DNA of 64,000 nt, taken from Moniliophthora roreri (Eukaryota > Basidiomycota > Agaricomycetes > Agaricales > Marasmiaceae). Under the pieces are notes generated by a model. It was not told the DNA's origin, made no database searches, and saw only the letters and a list, made by a program, of their open reading frames with translations. How positions within the stretch are numbered: position 1 is the first letter of the stretch; the number at the start of each line of letters is the position of its first letter. The stretch lies in assembly GCA_001466705.2 (NCBI GenBank), contig LATX02000112.1, positions 744,001-808,000 of the forward strand, in the 5' to 3' direction. Below, piece by piece: positions 12,936 through 25,675 of this stretch. Made by a program: the position numbers and the translations under genes.

Positions 12936-13120
12936 GGATAGAATACGTCCTGGTGGCAGATATTACTTCAATACAGGGCGTTTATGGGTTGAATTCCGGC
13001 ACGGTAGAGAAACCGAAAGAGACAAAGAGATGGCGGTCAATAGAAGAAATCTTTATTGCTGACAAATATGTATGTATCCGAGTATACGTATTCACTGCCA
13101 TTGTGGCCCATCGATATCAC

Positions 13121-13661
13121 CTATTGTCCTCCCACATCTGAGCCTCTCAGTGCTCGCAGTGAACTGGCATGCTTATCTTCCATATCCCTCCTATGCTCTT
13201 CCAGCAAAGCAAACTTCAAATTTTTGAAGCGGACGAATCTCTATATTGCCTACCTTGGACAACTGCCGCGATCTCCCTTTGCTGACGATTACCATGTTCT
13301 TGAAGAGCATTTAGGAGATTTTCTTCATCTTTCTCTATAGGAATGGCCCAAGGTCAGCTCAAGACCCAATGAGGTACTCTTTATGCTCACCACTCGCTGC
13401 GTACAGTGCTTCGTTTGTCTCAGAAATAGATTTCCGTGTTTCCGACAGCATTCGCGCCTGCTCCAGCAGCTGTTTCAAGTCGAGACTTTGTCCAGCCTTC
13501 TTCTGCTCTTTTGTTGTGGTGTCATCGCGTTTTGCTTTCTCCGAGCATGCTCTACTTCGTTCCACTTGATCTTCCAAAAGGCCCCTCAGGTTTTCTGCTT
13601 GTGCAACAATGTTCGAAGTCTGCTGGTTGCCCTCATCTTCTGGTTTCGTCTTGGATGTCAT
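13121..13661 (-). CDS. Small coiled-coil protein (unknown function)
   Basis: About 140 residues from at least three exons. Exon 1 starts MTSKTKPEDEGNQQTSNIVA and is almost entirely charged heptad-like helix (LEDQVERSRACSEKAKRDD, LLEQARMLSETRKSISET). A phase-1 intron after YAAS leads to KDEENLLNALQEHGNRQQRE. Another short intron leads to HRRDMEDKHASSLRALRG and a stop at 13,121. No membrane segment or signal peptide is present. It lies directly upstream of another coiled-coil gene on the same strand, so the two may be related in function, or they may be one gene with an exon join not found here. The exact 3' splice choice near 13,190-13,235 is uncertain. Confidence 0.5.
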
Positions 13662-14141
13662 CCTCTAACGCCTTTGAGGTAGGACGTTCTCGCTCGAATC
13701 GAGAGAGAGATACAGATACTCCCGAGATGACGGTAGTCGGAATGGATTTTGTATGTTTGCAATACGTAATAATAATCATATGCAATGATTAATGACTTTT
13801 CAAGGCGTGCGCCACTTTTCATGACTGAGCCACAAAATCTGTATACTGAGTAACAAAGTGAAGAATACTTTTCGCGTTTGCGGGCAATTAGCGAGTAGTA
13901 CTATACTCGGTCGCATGTGTTTCCCATTCTACTTGCAGGAATTCAATCCTTAGTATCTGGTAGACTTGTGTCTACGCTCTTCATTCCCATTTGATGTCCA
14001 GCACGCCTACACTGACAAGTTAGTTTATATAGTCCACATTTTTAAAAATACACGAGAAATACATTTTGGTATGAGATTTTGATTAGTCCAATTAGATAGA
14101 GGCATAGTATATAGTTGAAGACTTCCGACTCGAGCGGCTCT
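13662..14141. other. Intergenic, no gene seen
   Basis: AT-rich 480-bp gap. It contains the upstream region of the small coiled-coil gene and the 3' flank of the DUF6533 gene. No repeat or RNA gene was recognised. Confidence 0.5.
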
Positions 14142-15808
14142 TCAGTCTTCCTCACTCGTCTGTAACGCTTCCCTGACCAGCCGAGATTGCAACCGTAGCT
14201 CATGGCTCTCTGTTGGCATCACTCGTCTCCGAAGGGACAAGATCCTAATATTTCTTAAATTAGTGATGTGATGGCGGGTATTGTTGGAAACGGGGAACTC
14301 ACAATCGACAGGCCTGAATCGGGTTGAGAAAAAAGTATGTAAATAGTTGGTGTTTCATGAGTACCGAGAAGGACTGACCAGGACGTTTGATAGAACAAGG
14401 GACATGGGAAGTCCGGTGCCATTCCATTGACGAGACGTACTGCAAACGCATGGAATTCAAGTACTCAAGTTGGAGCGAATCACAGAAGTTGCCTGACCTA
14501 AGATAGTTAATCCCCGTCCATAGATTCAGAATCGACATGGAGATGAATACTACAATGCCTTCAAATCCATTGAGCGCCTTGCAGCAGGAACATAGTGGCA
14601 TCGTTACCGACCTTGCATCAGGAAGAATCGACCAAGTGAGCCTTGGGTACTACGTGTCCGTATGCAATGCTGGAGATTCAAATTAGTCAGGACGTGAAAA
14701 ATTAGTCCTACACGTACAACAACAATGATCATCATCATGAAAAGATCCATCACAAACGCGGCAAGCTGCGATATCGAAAGAAACTGATAAGATCTGGCAT
14801 CCATGCATCTTGGATTAACGAGCTTACCATGACGACCTAGGGATGGCAAGATGAAATGAGATGTGGACGCACAGCAGAGAAGTACTTACGCCAGCATCAA
14901 CAGCACGAGACCACTTCCAAAGGCCTTGAGTTTCAACGCTTTGATCATTTGCAAAACAGCCAGACTCTCCAAATATGATGTAGAGTTCTTCAGGGACTGG
15001 GGATGCATATAGGTTAAACAGTAGGAGTTCAAGAGCATGTATCTCCTTACCGACGAATCGCGAACCAAAGAGCCACACATCCGCCGCAGCGTAAACTACC
15101 AAGCAAGTGATCAAGAATACCAGAACATGTGTGCTTCGACCAGTAAAGGCGTATGTTCTTATCACCATGACAGCTTCAAGAATAGAAAGGGAATCGCGTC
15201 AGACTCCAAAGACGCATGCCGATGAGAGGCGTGTACCTTGCGAAGATAATTGCTGTGAAGAATGCAATAGACCCAGTCGTCAGCTACATGTAGCCTGTGT
15301 GGTAGTGAATATGTACTCACAAAAATAGGCATGAAGCCATAAAGAGGGTGAACAACCTTTTTACAGAATTCCATGCTAAAGTCCCCTAGCCACGCCCACA
15401 GATAAACAGGGAAAACGAGGAGTGTATAGTAACGGCATATGAAATATGCGAATTTTATCGTCGTCCATTGAGGCGTCATCCAGATCTGAGCGAGGTAAGG
15501 TGAGAATCTGGTGCTGGAAACGTGTGTCGACGCGCGTGGACGTACTAGGTCGTATTCGTCATGGGTCGAGATAAGCCAGTCGTAGATGGCCAGCGCGTAC
15601 ACCGCTGTAATTTAAGCTACTGAGCACCTTCGAAACGGTCGCAGACCCAAGAGAATAACCAACACGCTGCAGAATAACGACCACTAGTAGACCAGTCAGT
15701 AAACGAGAGTCTGGACTAAGGAAACTAAGCATACAGATTGATAGATGTACCGCCAATGCTGATCACCTCCTCCAAGGGCAACCCTTCAATTGTAAAACCA
15801 ACCTCCAT
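14142..15808 (-). CDS. DUF6533-type integral membrane protein
   Basis: A multi-exon gene for a predicted seven-helix-like membrane protein of the Agaricomycete DUF6533 group. The start reads MEVGFTIEGLPLEEVISIGG. The DUF6533 signature follows: YALAIYDWLISTHDEYDLV and WTTIKFAYFICRYYTLLVFP. Later exons give further helices (MVIRTYAFTGRSTHVLVFLI, FVMDLFMMMIIVV) and the family-like C-terminal R-L-N-I-R turn after the last intron. The stop is at 14,142. Exons 1 and 2 could not be joined unambiguously between about 15,600 and 15,735, so the second exon is provisional. Function is unknown. Such proteins are strongly expanded in mushroom genomes, and a second copy lies at 49-50 kb. Confidence 0.75.
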
Positions 15809-16494
15809 GGAGGCTTGAAAACCTGAGGATCCAGCCCAATGCGCTGCAAGATGAAGACGATGCCAAGGTGTAGTGACTGCTCTGGAGGGGATGTGGTGGT
15901 TGACTTAGTTGAGCAGTGACAAAATCCACATTATTGACGGTTGGAAGAAGAGTTGGCAGTCACGGTTGAAAAGGAAGATGGCAATCGAGGGAAAGTAGAC
16001 GTCGACATTTCCCAGAGAAGCGACGAAATGAAAAACAAGGCGTCCGACCGGATAAGCGACGTCAATGCTTTCTCAGGGCATGGCATTGGCAGGCAAATTG
16101 ACAGATGTAAAATAGCCGAGACGCTCAGTTAAAATATCCGCCTACGGAGTTTGCGTTTGCTTTGGCATCCAACATGTCCTACAGCAGCCAAAGGGCCTCG
16201 AGCATTGTCAGCTTCAGACTAGTTTTCTGTAGCACGCGACCTTGTCATTGGCAGCGGCAAGAGAGTTCGGGCATGATTCTGCACATGGATATATTTGTTC
16301 TTGACAGCTCGATAGTTCCTCCACGTAAGTATACATACGACTCAGCAGCCGTACCTTCTCATAGAATCCATCCATCTTGACGGAACGTCGTTTGTCGAAT
16401 TCACTGCGAAGAGACCGACGAAACCGCGTATAAAACATTGAAGATTCAATGGCCTAGGCATACGCGAAACCCGCAAAACTGTACAGTGAATACA
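15809..16494. other. Intergenic; one possible tiny minus-strand gene
   Basis: Mostly featureless. On the minus strand, from about 16,460 to 16,219, an ATG frame starting MPRPLNLQCFIRGFVGLFAV could encode a roughly 65-residue basic, mitochondrial-presequence-like peptide. It needs an unusually short 36-nt intron, so it is not called as a gene. Confidence 0.3.
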
Positions 16495-18636
16495 CTACAC
16501 AATTACTTCATCCATATCTTCATCATCAGAATCGTCCTCCATCATAGGAATGTCGAGTTCTTCGGATCTCCCGGATACAGGCGCTTGTTGAGGGGGCAGA
16601 GGTAGTGGACCTCCAGAAATAGCATCTTCCATGACCGGCTCTGGTGCTTCATGGGTTTGTGGAGGTAACCCAGGTTCACTATGTGGTATTGTAGGTTCGT
16701 GCAGTATCTCGTTTAGTTGAACTGCTAGCAACGCCAATTGAGCCTGCAATTCGGCACGGGCACTCTGATCGAAACCCAGCTCCCCGCTCCCACTGCCGAA
16801 CAGAGCCGCACGCATTTCCATGCCAGCACCCCGTTCAGGCGCGATGTTATGGAGTGGAACCGAACTATCTCTTCCACCACCCTCATGATCGGATTCCATC
16901 CGTAAAAGTTCATTGCCGAAATTGATGGTCTTGAGAATGTGTTGCGCGGCTTCAAATGGATCTTCAAAGCCACCGGATCCGACGGTCGGATTTGCGGTAC
17001 TCGTCCCTTGTCCCGTCGCATTCATAGCAATAGATCTACTCCGTTGCTTGGAAGCTGTATACCAACCAGTAGTCGAGCGACCTGAAGGTGGTGCAGAGCC
17101 ATTCCGGACAAGGGGCGCCTTTGTAAAAGGAGGCGGTCGTGCAATCTGTGGTGCATGCACAGGTGTGGGTGCAGGGGCGCCTGAAGGTGCTGGCGTGGTG
17201 TTACCATGAACTTGGGGCCGCCGAGTATTTCTTCTGGTCGTCTAGAGAACGATGATGGAACTATTATTAATGTGCGAGATCTAGCGGAAGGAATGAAATC
17301 TCTTACAGTCCCGCCTTTCCATTCGGGATTAAGTCTATATCGTCCACTTTCACTCTTCTCAAATCGACCCTTGCGAAAGGCTTTTTGTAAAGCCTGGGCT
17401 GCTGAGGGCCGGAAGTTGGCTTGAACCGGATAACGTGCAGCCATCTGAGTGTATAGATCTTTGGGTGCGATACCGTCAGAATCTTCACCTAGAGTGACGA
17501 GAACCTCGACAATCATGTCCTCATAGCTGGGTAGATCATCCATTGAAATATTGGCTGGTGGATCTGGAGGCACCGGTGCAGGGGTAGTTGCAGGCGCCGC
17601 AATTGGTGGTGCTGGTGTGGAAGCGGGTTCCGGTGCTGGCGCTGACGTAGGTGTAGGTGTCGATATCAATACTGGTGCTGGTGCTGGTGATGGTGTCGAT
17701 GTTGATGCTGATGCTGATGACTGCGCCGATGTCGGTGTCGGTGCTGACGCTGTTTTCGACGCTGGTGCTTCTGCTGGCGTCGGGGTTGGTGATGATGCCT
17801 TTGCAGCAGCTGGAGTGGCTGGTTGTGGATGTGATGGTGGTGACGGAAAATGCGGAAAACCTGGTATATGGGTAGCATGAGGATAAGATGGAAATGGGGG
17901 ATATCTTAGATGTGGATATGCTCCCCATGCTGCTGGCGGTGGGTAGTAAGGTGAATGAGGATAAGGTGGCGGTTGACCGGGGTACGCGAAAGGTGAGTAC
18001 GGTAATAGTGGTACGCCTGGTTGAGGCACTTGTGATGGTGTTGACGATGAGGGACCTGATGCTGGCGGTGCTGACGATGGGATTGGGCTCCCTGCTGCTG
18101 ATGAAGCCGATGAGGTCGAAGGTTGTGGTGTAGATTGAGCAGGAATTGGTTGAGGTGACTCTTCCGCCGTAGTCGATGGCGATTTTTCCTTCGAAGGCTC
18201 TGCACCCTGGACCGATGGTTGAGGTTCAAGTGAGGATGACCGTGACCGTGGTATTGGTGGCCCAGAAGAAGGATCAAATAGTGAATCCATTATCGGAAAA
18301 TCATCCTTGTTTTGCGTATTATTCTGCACAGAGGCCTGAGGTGTTGACTGCCGGGAACTCTGCATTGCCCCAATAGCAGCACCGATATCGACTGGCCAGA
18401 CAGTACTTTTGACATATGGAGGGACATGGAGGTCGAAGGTCAAACATATTTCAATGATCTGTTGTGGTGGTAATAGAGCAAGATATCTTCGTTTTAGTTC
18501 GTAGTCTGCAGCTGAGGGATGTTGAATTACAGGTTGAGAACTTGTATAGTAAATCAAACAAACCAGTTGCCAAAGCTTGTTGAGCGTGCTGTAGATGGTG
18601 TAAAGGATGAGGAGGAGGATACGCCTGAGGTTGCAT
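16495..18636 (-). CDS. Pro/Ala/Ser-rich protein with linker-histone-like (H15) winged helix
   Basis: Three exons (18564-18636, 17307-18511, 16495-17241; introns GT-AG) give a protein of about 670 residues. The N-terminus MQPQAYPPPHPLHHLQ joins to AADYELKRRYLALLPPQQII, a short ordered helix region. Residues of roughly 90-330 are disordered and dominated by Pro, Ala, Ser, Thr and Tyr. A compact domain follows: SYEDMIVEVLVTLGEDSDGI, then LYTQMAARYPVQANFRPSA, ALQKAFRKGRF and GRYRLNPEW, a pattern of H1/H5 globular or similar winged-helix domains. A basic RRNTRRP patch comes next. The C-terminus is acidic (MMEDDSDDEDMDEVIV). This suggests a DNA- or chromatin-binding regulator, by inference from the domain. 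The ATG at 18,636 is the only in-frame start. Confidence 0.8.
17560..17850 (-). repeat. Low-complexity tract within the H15-domain gene
   Basis: Imperfect repetition of GGTGCT/GATGCT-like hexamers on the plus strand, encoding Pro-Ala-Pro-Thr and Ser-Ala-Ser-Thr runs on the minus strand. It produces long shadow frames in other readings. It is likely length-variable between strains. Confidence 0.7.
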
Positions 18637-21015
18637 CCTTGCCGGGGTGCTGCACAGTTTTACAAAAACAAGGTTTGTGCGGCGTCTGATTTTTCAAGGA
18701 AATTCCCGCGCCGCGCGTCTAGACTCTGTGCTCCTTGCTAGTAGTAGCACAAGCAATGCACTAGCAATGCATAAGGCGAAACTGCGCTGCTATCCCAGAT
18801 CTGAGTGCATACGCCGATTGGAATTTTAAAGCAGCCGGTTCTCGCATTATCGATAGCCATCGTCATTTTGGGACCTTCGTTATACCCTGGACCCCAGAGG
18901 ATCTCATGCAGACATTGCTACGACTCTGCAAGCTAGCGAGAACCCCAAAATAGTAGGTGGCGAGGCCGTTCTGAAATTTCTGCTTTGGACCAAGCCTTAA
19001 AAATCGCCAAATATCCGGGAAAAAAAGATACCAAAAAGCACGAAATGCTTTTGTTTTACTTCATCGTCCACAGTGCCACTGTCCACTTTGGACATCCCTC
19101 CTCCCTCCAATGCCACAGACGGAGTACCACCAATCTGAGTCAACAATTGGCTGGCGGCCTTCCTTGTCCAAACCTCAGAATGGCACTGCTACCTACTATT
19201 GGGGGTCCTGGTTTTGGAAGCATCCTACGTGTATCTCCCTTATCCTGTTTTTTGACATATACAGGCTTATTGGATTCTCAAATTCCGTGCTCTCTATCGA
19301 CTTTCGGATGTTTTACATGGTCTTCTGCGCAAACAAACGGGTTTAACGCGGATTTAGGAGTTGCTGTCGGCGGTACTCCGGGAAACCGGATGCCCTGGAA
19401 TGCAGGTACCGTCTAATATGGCATACCGTAGAACAGTGTGATCCAGCACTGACAAGATGGTTGAACTGAAGAAAGACTGCTCTAGTTAATCTTAAATCTC
19501 ACACCGTCTCCGATGCACATCGGATCCGTCAATTCGCTCCGTATACTTCTCTCAAGAATTGACTATGACGTCTGGGCGAAATCCGGTTTGCGTTGATTGA
19601 ATGACGTTTATGGTTCTCGTACGTCTGTTCTTCCTCCCGAGCGTTCCAACTGCTGAGTTGATAACGTTAGTATTTTTCACGTCGTTCTTCCGGTCGAATG
19701 CCCCGGCATTTGTGTATATATCAATCACGCGCCAGGTTAAGATGATGCGGAGGAGTTTATTGAGCGTGCTAGCAGGCGAAACGATGGGGAAGAATGCGAA
19801 GCAACTGTCTGAGGTCTGTGGAGTGGAAATGGCGTTTTAAAGGCTATCAATAGGATTCAGAGACATAGTAACTCTAGAACAGCTTTGACTCTTGTTCTCC
19901 GATGTACCGCACCTGTTGCTGCTCTTTCTCAATCGTCATGGCACCTACCCGACAAATGCTCACCGAGCCTCACCGAGACATCTTCTACTCGTTCAGTGGT
20001 GAATACATTCTCCAATATGTGTATCTCCTGCATCTCGGTAACGACTGAATTAGTGGTTACGGACAGCATTCAGATCGAGCAAACGATGGGTCCCGCACTT
20101 CTGTCAGGGCTTTACAACGGAATCCAGCATGACCAAAATCTGGATAGATTGACAAGCTCACGACCCGTTTTGGAGTGGTGGTGTGGGGAAAATGTAAAGG
20201 CAAGACACATGCCGAATACACTCTTCCATGCAATACAGATACCATTCCTGAATCCTTGCGTATTCCAGCTTCTGTATTCAGATTCTCCAACCGTTGATCG
20301 CCTTGGAGAGTTCGAGTCCCCGGTTACTATCACCCTATCCGCAAAATCCGAATTGCCCCTTGTCGACAGGTATATACTCCAGGGGTACGCGGATAGTTTT
20401 GACGCCCGACTTGGAACGATTTATAGACTACCTCTTGCCTGGTCGATAGAGCAGAAGACCGAAATGCAATGGGCGTTATTAAATTTGATCTGGAATTTTT
20501 GCGTTAGATATTCTTTAATTGTGGAGGTGACAGTAAGAATGGATCTGGCAGGAAATTTGGAAGATAAAATAATAATATTTGTTTTGAGCTGTTATGTCAT
20601 ACAGTGTGTTCGACTTGTAAATTCGGAAGGAATACTCTAGTCTACTCAAGGTTGGCGTCTTACCGCCGTGAGTTGCTGCCGAGTTGCTGCCTCGTATACC
20701 TGTTTCACGACCTTCCGGTACACCCGCCGATAGTTCAAGGCTAGTCAGGTCCAAGTACCCGTTTTCCAGACCTGCTGAACATTGTCACTTGCTTCCCGAC
20801 CACCATCTAGCCCACCCACCCCTCTCACGGGCACAAATCGGTACAATTTGGCTCGTATACGATCTGCAACGATTTGTTCCTATTTCTTGACCTTTGGCTG
20901 GAGGTTTTGTAGTCATCGGGTGCTATTAGAGACGATTCTGATATTGGTCTGGTGCTTCTGGTATGTTCACTGTTAAATTAGCCTACTTCTATACATCTCT
21001 GATACCGGGTTGTCC
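18637..21015. other. Long stretch without a recognised gene
   Basis: It contains a 251-codon frame at 19,885-20,640 (plus) and a 143-codon frame at 18,985-19,416, neither with a known domain, signal peptide or convincing splice partners. The last few hundred bases are pyrimidine-rich and probably form the promoter and 5' UTR of the RasGEF gene. No transposon hallmarks were seen. Confidence 0.45.
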
Positions 21016-24000
21016 ATGATTCCCCGTTTAGATACCAGTTTTCTTTCTTCTATAACGACGATGTACATGTCCTCAAACCTAAAAATCGACACCTCAGTGT
21101 CTTCCGTCGCCGGTCCTTCTTCCGGGTTCCAAGCATCCGCCGAGAGAGGAACATTCCTCACATCTCCACCTGCCAGCTCTTTGGCAGTGACTCGCATAAA
21201 CCGCTCACGTACAATCTCCAATGCTTCTTCAGTCTCATCACTCGATATCATTTCTCCTCAGACTTCATCTTCAACAAACGCATCGACCACTTCTCTCGCC
21301 CTTCCCTCATCCCGCCGTTCACCATCTCCCAATCTTGTAAGCCCTCTATCATTAGACGGAGAAGATAGCGAGGGAGAAGAACGTGCGCCAATGGCGGAAT
21401 ATGTTTTGGCTATGCATGATTACTCCCAGCCCGAGGGTTCGACATGTCTTTCCTTTCGCGCAGGTCAGGTTATTCATGTACTCAATCGTGACCCGAGTGG
21501 TTGGTGGGACGGAGAACTAGAAGGAAGGCGGGGGTGGTTCCCCAGTAACTACGTCAATGCGGACGTGGACTTGCCAGTAGTAGGGGGAGAGGATGACCAG
21601 ACGATTTCGGTGAGTTTCATGCATCATCTCTTTCGTAAATTCTTCTGACCCTTGACGTCGTTGGCAGCGAACTCGTACACATACCTACACACGCTCAAAT
21701 GCTTCAGCACCTGCTCCCCCTACCGACTATTCCTTATCGCGTTCACGACTACCATCCGGGAACTCGGATATCGAGTCTTATGTACCACCATTAATGGTCC
21801 CTCTTCTACATGGTCTATCACTTTTACAAAGCGCCGCCCGGGCCAACCGCATAACCCATTTTCAACCATCTACGGCTTGCATCATTTCATGTGTCCGAAG
21901 CATTCTCACAGCCACCGATACACTCAACCGCGAAGCGCCGATCCTTGCGCGATATCCCTCATTAGCCATCGAGAGAAAACTCATACTATCAACATTAGCA
22001 TCGCTTGTGTCGCAGACAAAGCGAGCATCGGAAGATGAAGTGGATGAAGACATGTTGGAGTTGGAGGTGGACGCTATGCTGCGACTTGCGCAACAGGTGT
22101 TCACCTTGATACGGCGATTTCTGGCAGTAGCAGTTCAGTGTGGGATCGAATTGCCAGAGAGGCGAGAATCTGTGTCGATCATGTCGGAAATGCACGAAGG
22201 AGACGAGACAGTGGTGGAAGGCGAATCATCAGTTCGTCCAAGTGAATTGGAACCAAAACCATCGGTAGTCGATACCGGTCGGACGCCTACGAAGGCTGCG
22301 TTCCGTCGACGGCCGGGAACGCCCGGTGGTCGCGCCAAAAGCCTGGGCGACCTTCGGAATCGGGCTAAACACCAGAAGCTGTCGGGAGGATCACCTATAC
22401 CCCCGCTGCCTAACCGTCCCCAAGCGAACCAAGAGCGGGATCGAGTGCACACTCACAAGCAAGAGATGTCGGTTAGTAGTACAGCCTCGTCATCTTCCCT
22501 CTCTTCCCTAGGCACGACGACGATAATGCCAGTTCGACCGCCATTCCCTTCTGGTCCTTGTACGGTGGGCCAAGTGATAGAAGCGTTACGCTACACTCAC
22601 GACCATTATCTCTCCACTATCGCCGCCTTCATTGGACACGCACACACACATTCACGATCGTCTCATGCTTCGAGTACAGGGCATATGTACGATCTTGTTC
22701 GAGAGATTGTCGAAATGTCGTGTAAATTGCTAGCGATTATCGAGGCCGTTCTCCAGCATCCCGACGTTCCGAATCACAAGTTCGAGCCCCTCAAAGCTGC
22801 AAAGGAATCGTTATACAACGTTACCACGGATTTGGCAGAAGCAGTCCGTCTACTTACCTTACCTCTATCACCATCGATAACGGAAGAGGCGGAGAAGCAA
22901 TCGTTATTACGGACAGCAACTCACGCGTTGAGGGCAGGCGGTGAGCTTTCGGGTACAGTCAAACTTTGCTTGAACCGGTCATTAGGCGATAGACCGTTTA
23001 TCCTGCACATACCTTCTCTCGGTGATCCAGATGGAACGCAAAAGTATCAGCTCACCAAGGCAGCAAGCTCGAGTGCACTGGGTAACCATTACAGTACAGC
23101 TGACGAGGAGGATCTGACAATACAGCCTCAGAATGGTGTACGAAATCTCGAGATAAACGAGGCATCTTCAGGTTCGGAAAGCAGCAGTTTCTCGAAATCA
23201 TCGTCGTCACGATCTGCCGATACAAATGTTACATCACCCGAGGACGTGAAACCTCCTCCGCTGGTCATATCCCAGGCTCCGGTCGAGTCAGATCTGGCGT
23301 CACCGACATCGTTCATGCGGACAGATGAAGATGGTCAGACTACGTGGGAGGGTAGCACGCGAAATCTTGGGATGACAACGCCAGGATTGGAGGAGAAGAT
23401 CTTCAATGGAGACCTTCCAGCTATACCTCCACAGCCGCCCATGCCGGATTTAGTGGCCGACCCTGCTGGATTCTTATACCGGCCAGATTACTCACCCGAG
23501 GATATTGCGTATAACACTGATGGCTTGATTGTCGGTGCGACCCTCGATGTCTTGGTTGAACACCTTACCCCGCACGGGAGTATCGTGGACTCTGCGTTCT
23601 CTGCTGTCTTCTTCATGACGTTCCGGCTCTTCTGTAGTCCGGTGGAGTTTGCCAACGCGCTCATAACGCGGTACAACCTCGTGCCTCCACCTGGCCTGTC
23701 TCCTGAGCAAGATCATCTATGGAGACATCGTAAAGGGCTTCCTGTTCGTTTACGAGTATCCAATACGATAAAGCAATGGCTTGAAACGTATTGGAGACCG
23801 CATCCTGATAATACCGCGTTACCCTTGCTGGAGAATTTTACTCGAGAAGCATTGCACGTGGTTTTCCCAGGTCCTGCTGAGCGTATACTCGACCTCATCA
23901 GGATGTACTCCGAGTCCAGTCAGACAATATTTAGTCCTAATAAGGACCGTGCTCGAGATCCCGGGATGTCATTGAACCCTCCTTCAGCGGTGATATTGAA

Positions 24001-25179
24001 TGCAGAGATCCCCCGTCCGACGATGACCAAGACTCTTTTGGCGGCGTTGAGGGCGAGGAACTTTGCTTCAATAGCGATTACGGACTTTGATGCACTAGAA
24101 CTGGCCAGACAGCTGACCATCATGGAATGTAACCTGTATTGTGCGGTCTCGCCTGAGGAGATACTGGAGTCTGGACAGGAATGTGCAAAGTCGCCGGTTA
24201 ATGTGAAAGCGGTCTCTTCGTTGAGTACCGCAATCACAGGTTGGGTTGCCGAGAGCATTCTCGATGAACATGACACGAAGAAACGGACGGCGTTGGTCAA
24301 GTTTTGCATTAAAGTTGCTGATGTGAGTTGACGTTCTTCTCCCTCTCCTTTCTCTTCAGAGTTGGAAGCTTACTTGTTCGGGTCCTTAGAAATGTACCTC
24401 GTTGCACAACTTTAGCACGTTCCGCTCCATATTGGCCGCCTTGGACTCGTCTACCATTGCTCGCCTTCGTGATACATGGACGGTAGGTCCCATAACTATT
24501 CTATAGCTGCATTGCTCTTAATCTATACCACTCTCAGGGCCTACCGCAAAAGAGCAGAGGTCAGTTAGAGGTCATGCGACGGCTGGCAGACCACAGTCGC
24601 AACTACCGCGAATATCGCACAAGACTGCGGAACACTGCACCTCCTGCAGTACCTTTCCTTGGTACGTCGCTTGATCCGTTATGAACCTTTCCTTGCTAAC
24701 ATCAGCATCAGGCATCTATCTTACCGACGTTACATTCTGCAGGGAGGGTAATCCTTCCCATCGAAACTCGCCCGACAAAAAGCTCCTGAATTTCAACAAG
24801 TACCACAAACTTGCGAGAATCGTGCAAGGTGAGCCTTGACGATATCATTCATGTCATTCTTGGTTTCAACTGAACGGATTAAAGATATGCAACGGTTCCA
24901 AGTACCGTACAATCTCAAGGCTATCCCTGAAGTTCAGGAATATCTTAATTTTGTTTTTCAAGACTCGCGGAAGAACGGCGATTTTCATGAACTCTATCGT
25001 CGAAGGTTAGTGGATCTGATCCGGAGCTCTATGATGAAAGCTGATTTAGAACATGCTTTAGTTTACTGCTCGAACCCAGACAGCCTGCCGACCCAACCCC
25101 CACACCTTCCGTCGAACGGCCAATGTTCCTATGGACTCGCTCGCTGTCTCAAGCCTCAGTATTAACATCATCGTCGTAA
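21016..25179 (+). CDS. CDC25: Ras guanine nucleotide exchange factor with SH3 domain (Cdc25-like)
   Basis: Seven exons (21016-21609, 21668-24322, 24390-24482, 24538-24661, 24712-24828, 24885-25005, 25062-25179) join in frame to 1,273 residues. An SH3 domain lies near residues 130-185 (YVLAMHDYSQPEGSTCLSFR, then WWDGELEGRRGWFPSNYV). A long middle region holds helices and low-complexity Ser segments. The RasGEF N-terminal module starts near GATLDVLVEHLTPHG. The catalytic CDC25 homology domain follows: FDALELARQLTIMECNLYCA, LHNFSTFRSILAALDSSTIA and FLGIYLTDVTFCREGNPS, then KYHKLARIVQDMQRFQVPYN. The end reads LEPRQPADPTPTP, as in fungal Cdc25 proteins. It activates Ras by GDP release, probably upstream of cAMP signalling (family knowledge). 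Without the last intron the frame would stop at 25,165 and lose the conserved tail. Confidence 0.93.
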
Positions 25180-25675
25180 TGCTAATATACTTACATCCAC
25201 TTGGTTAATCTTTTGGGCTTCATCTTGGGCTGGCTGTCCATTCTACTCGTCCGCTCAGTCTCCCATTTTCCTGCTTCCTCTGTCGCTCTGTGGATCATAT
25301 CCCTATCTTTTCGTTTTGTTAGCATCTGTCTCCATATTTTGCTACTCATTGCATTGTCTTTTACATTTATCACATACTTATCTTCATTCACTGTATTGTC
25401 TTTGTCTAGCTTTGTACTAGTCATTAGGGACTCATTACCGGAAGTCAAATGTTTTGTAGAAAACTGATGCTATTATCTAGCGTTACGGTTATCTATGTAT
25501 TTTCCTAATGTTTCCAGGCACTTTGTCTATTGGTCGGAGAAGCCGTGTGATGTACGCGTTGTATTGGCTGAGAATAAGCAAGGGCCAAGTGATGGCTCAC
25601 TTGAGCACGACCAGGGCCTACCGACGCAAACATTTTTGCTTTAATATTCATGTGAGGATGAATGGCTATACTTGG
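25180..25675. other. Intergenic between convergent genes
   Basis: T-rich 3' flank of the RasGEF gene and of the F-box gene. No gene seen. Confidence 0.5.

Noticed and set aside
16219..16460. Possible 65-residue mitochondrial-type protein on the minus strand
   Set aside because: It needs a 36-nt intron and two alternative acceptors give different frames. No family supports either reading.
17551..17880. Gly/Asp/Val-rich plus-strand frames of up to 109 codons
   Set aside because: Shadow of the Pro/Ala-rich repeats encoded on the minus strand.
20305..20325. GTTCGAGTCCCC, resembling a tRNA B box
   Set aside because: No cloverleaf could be formed with the preceding 70 bases.
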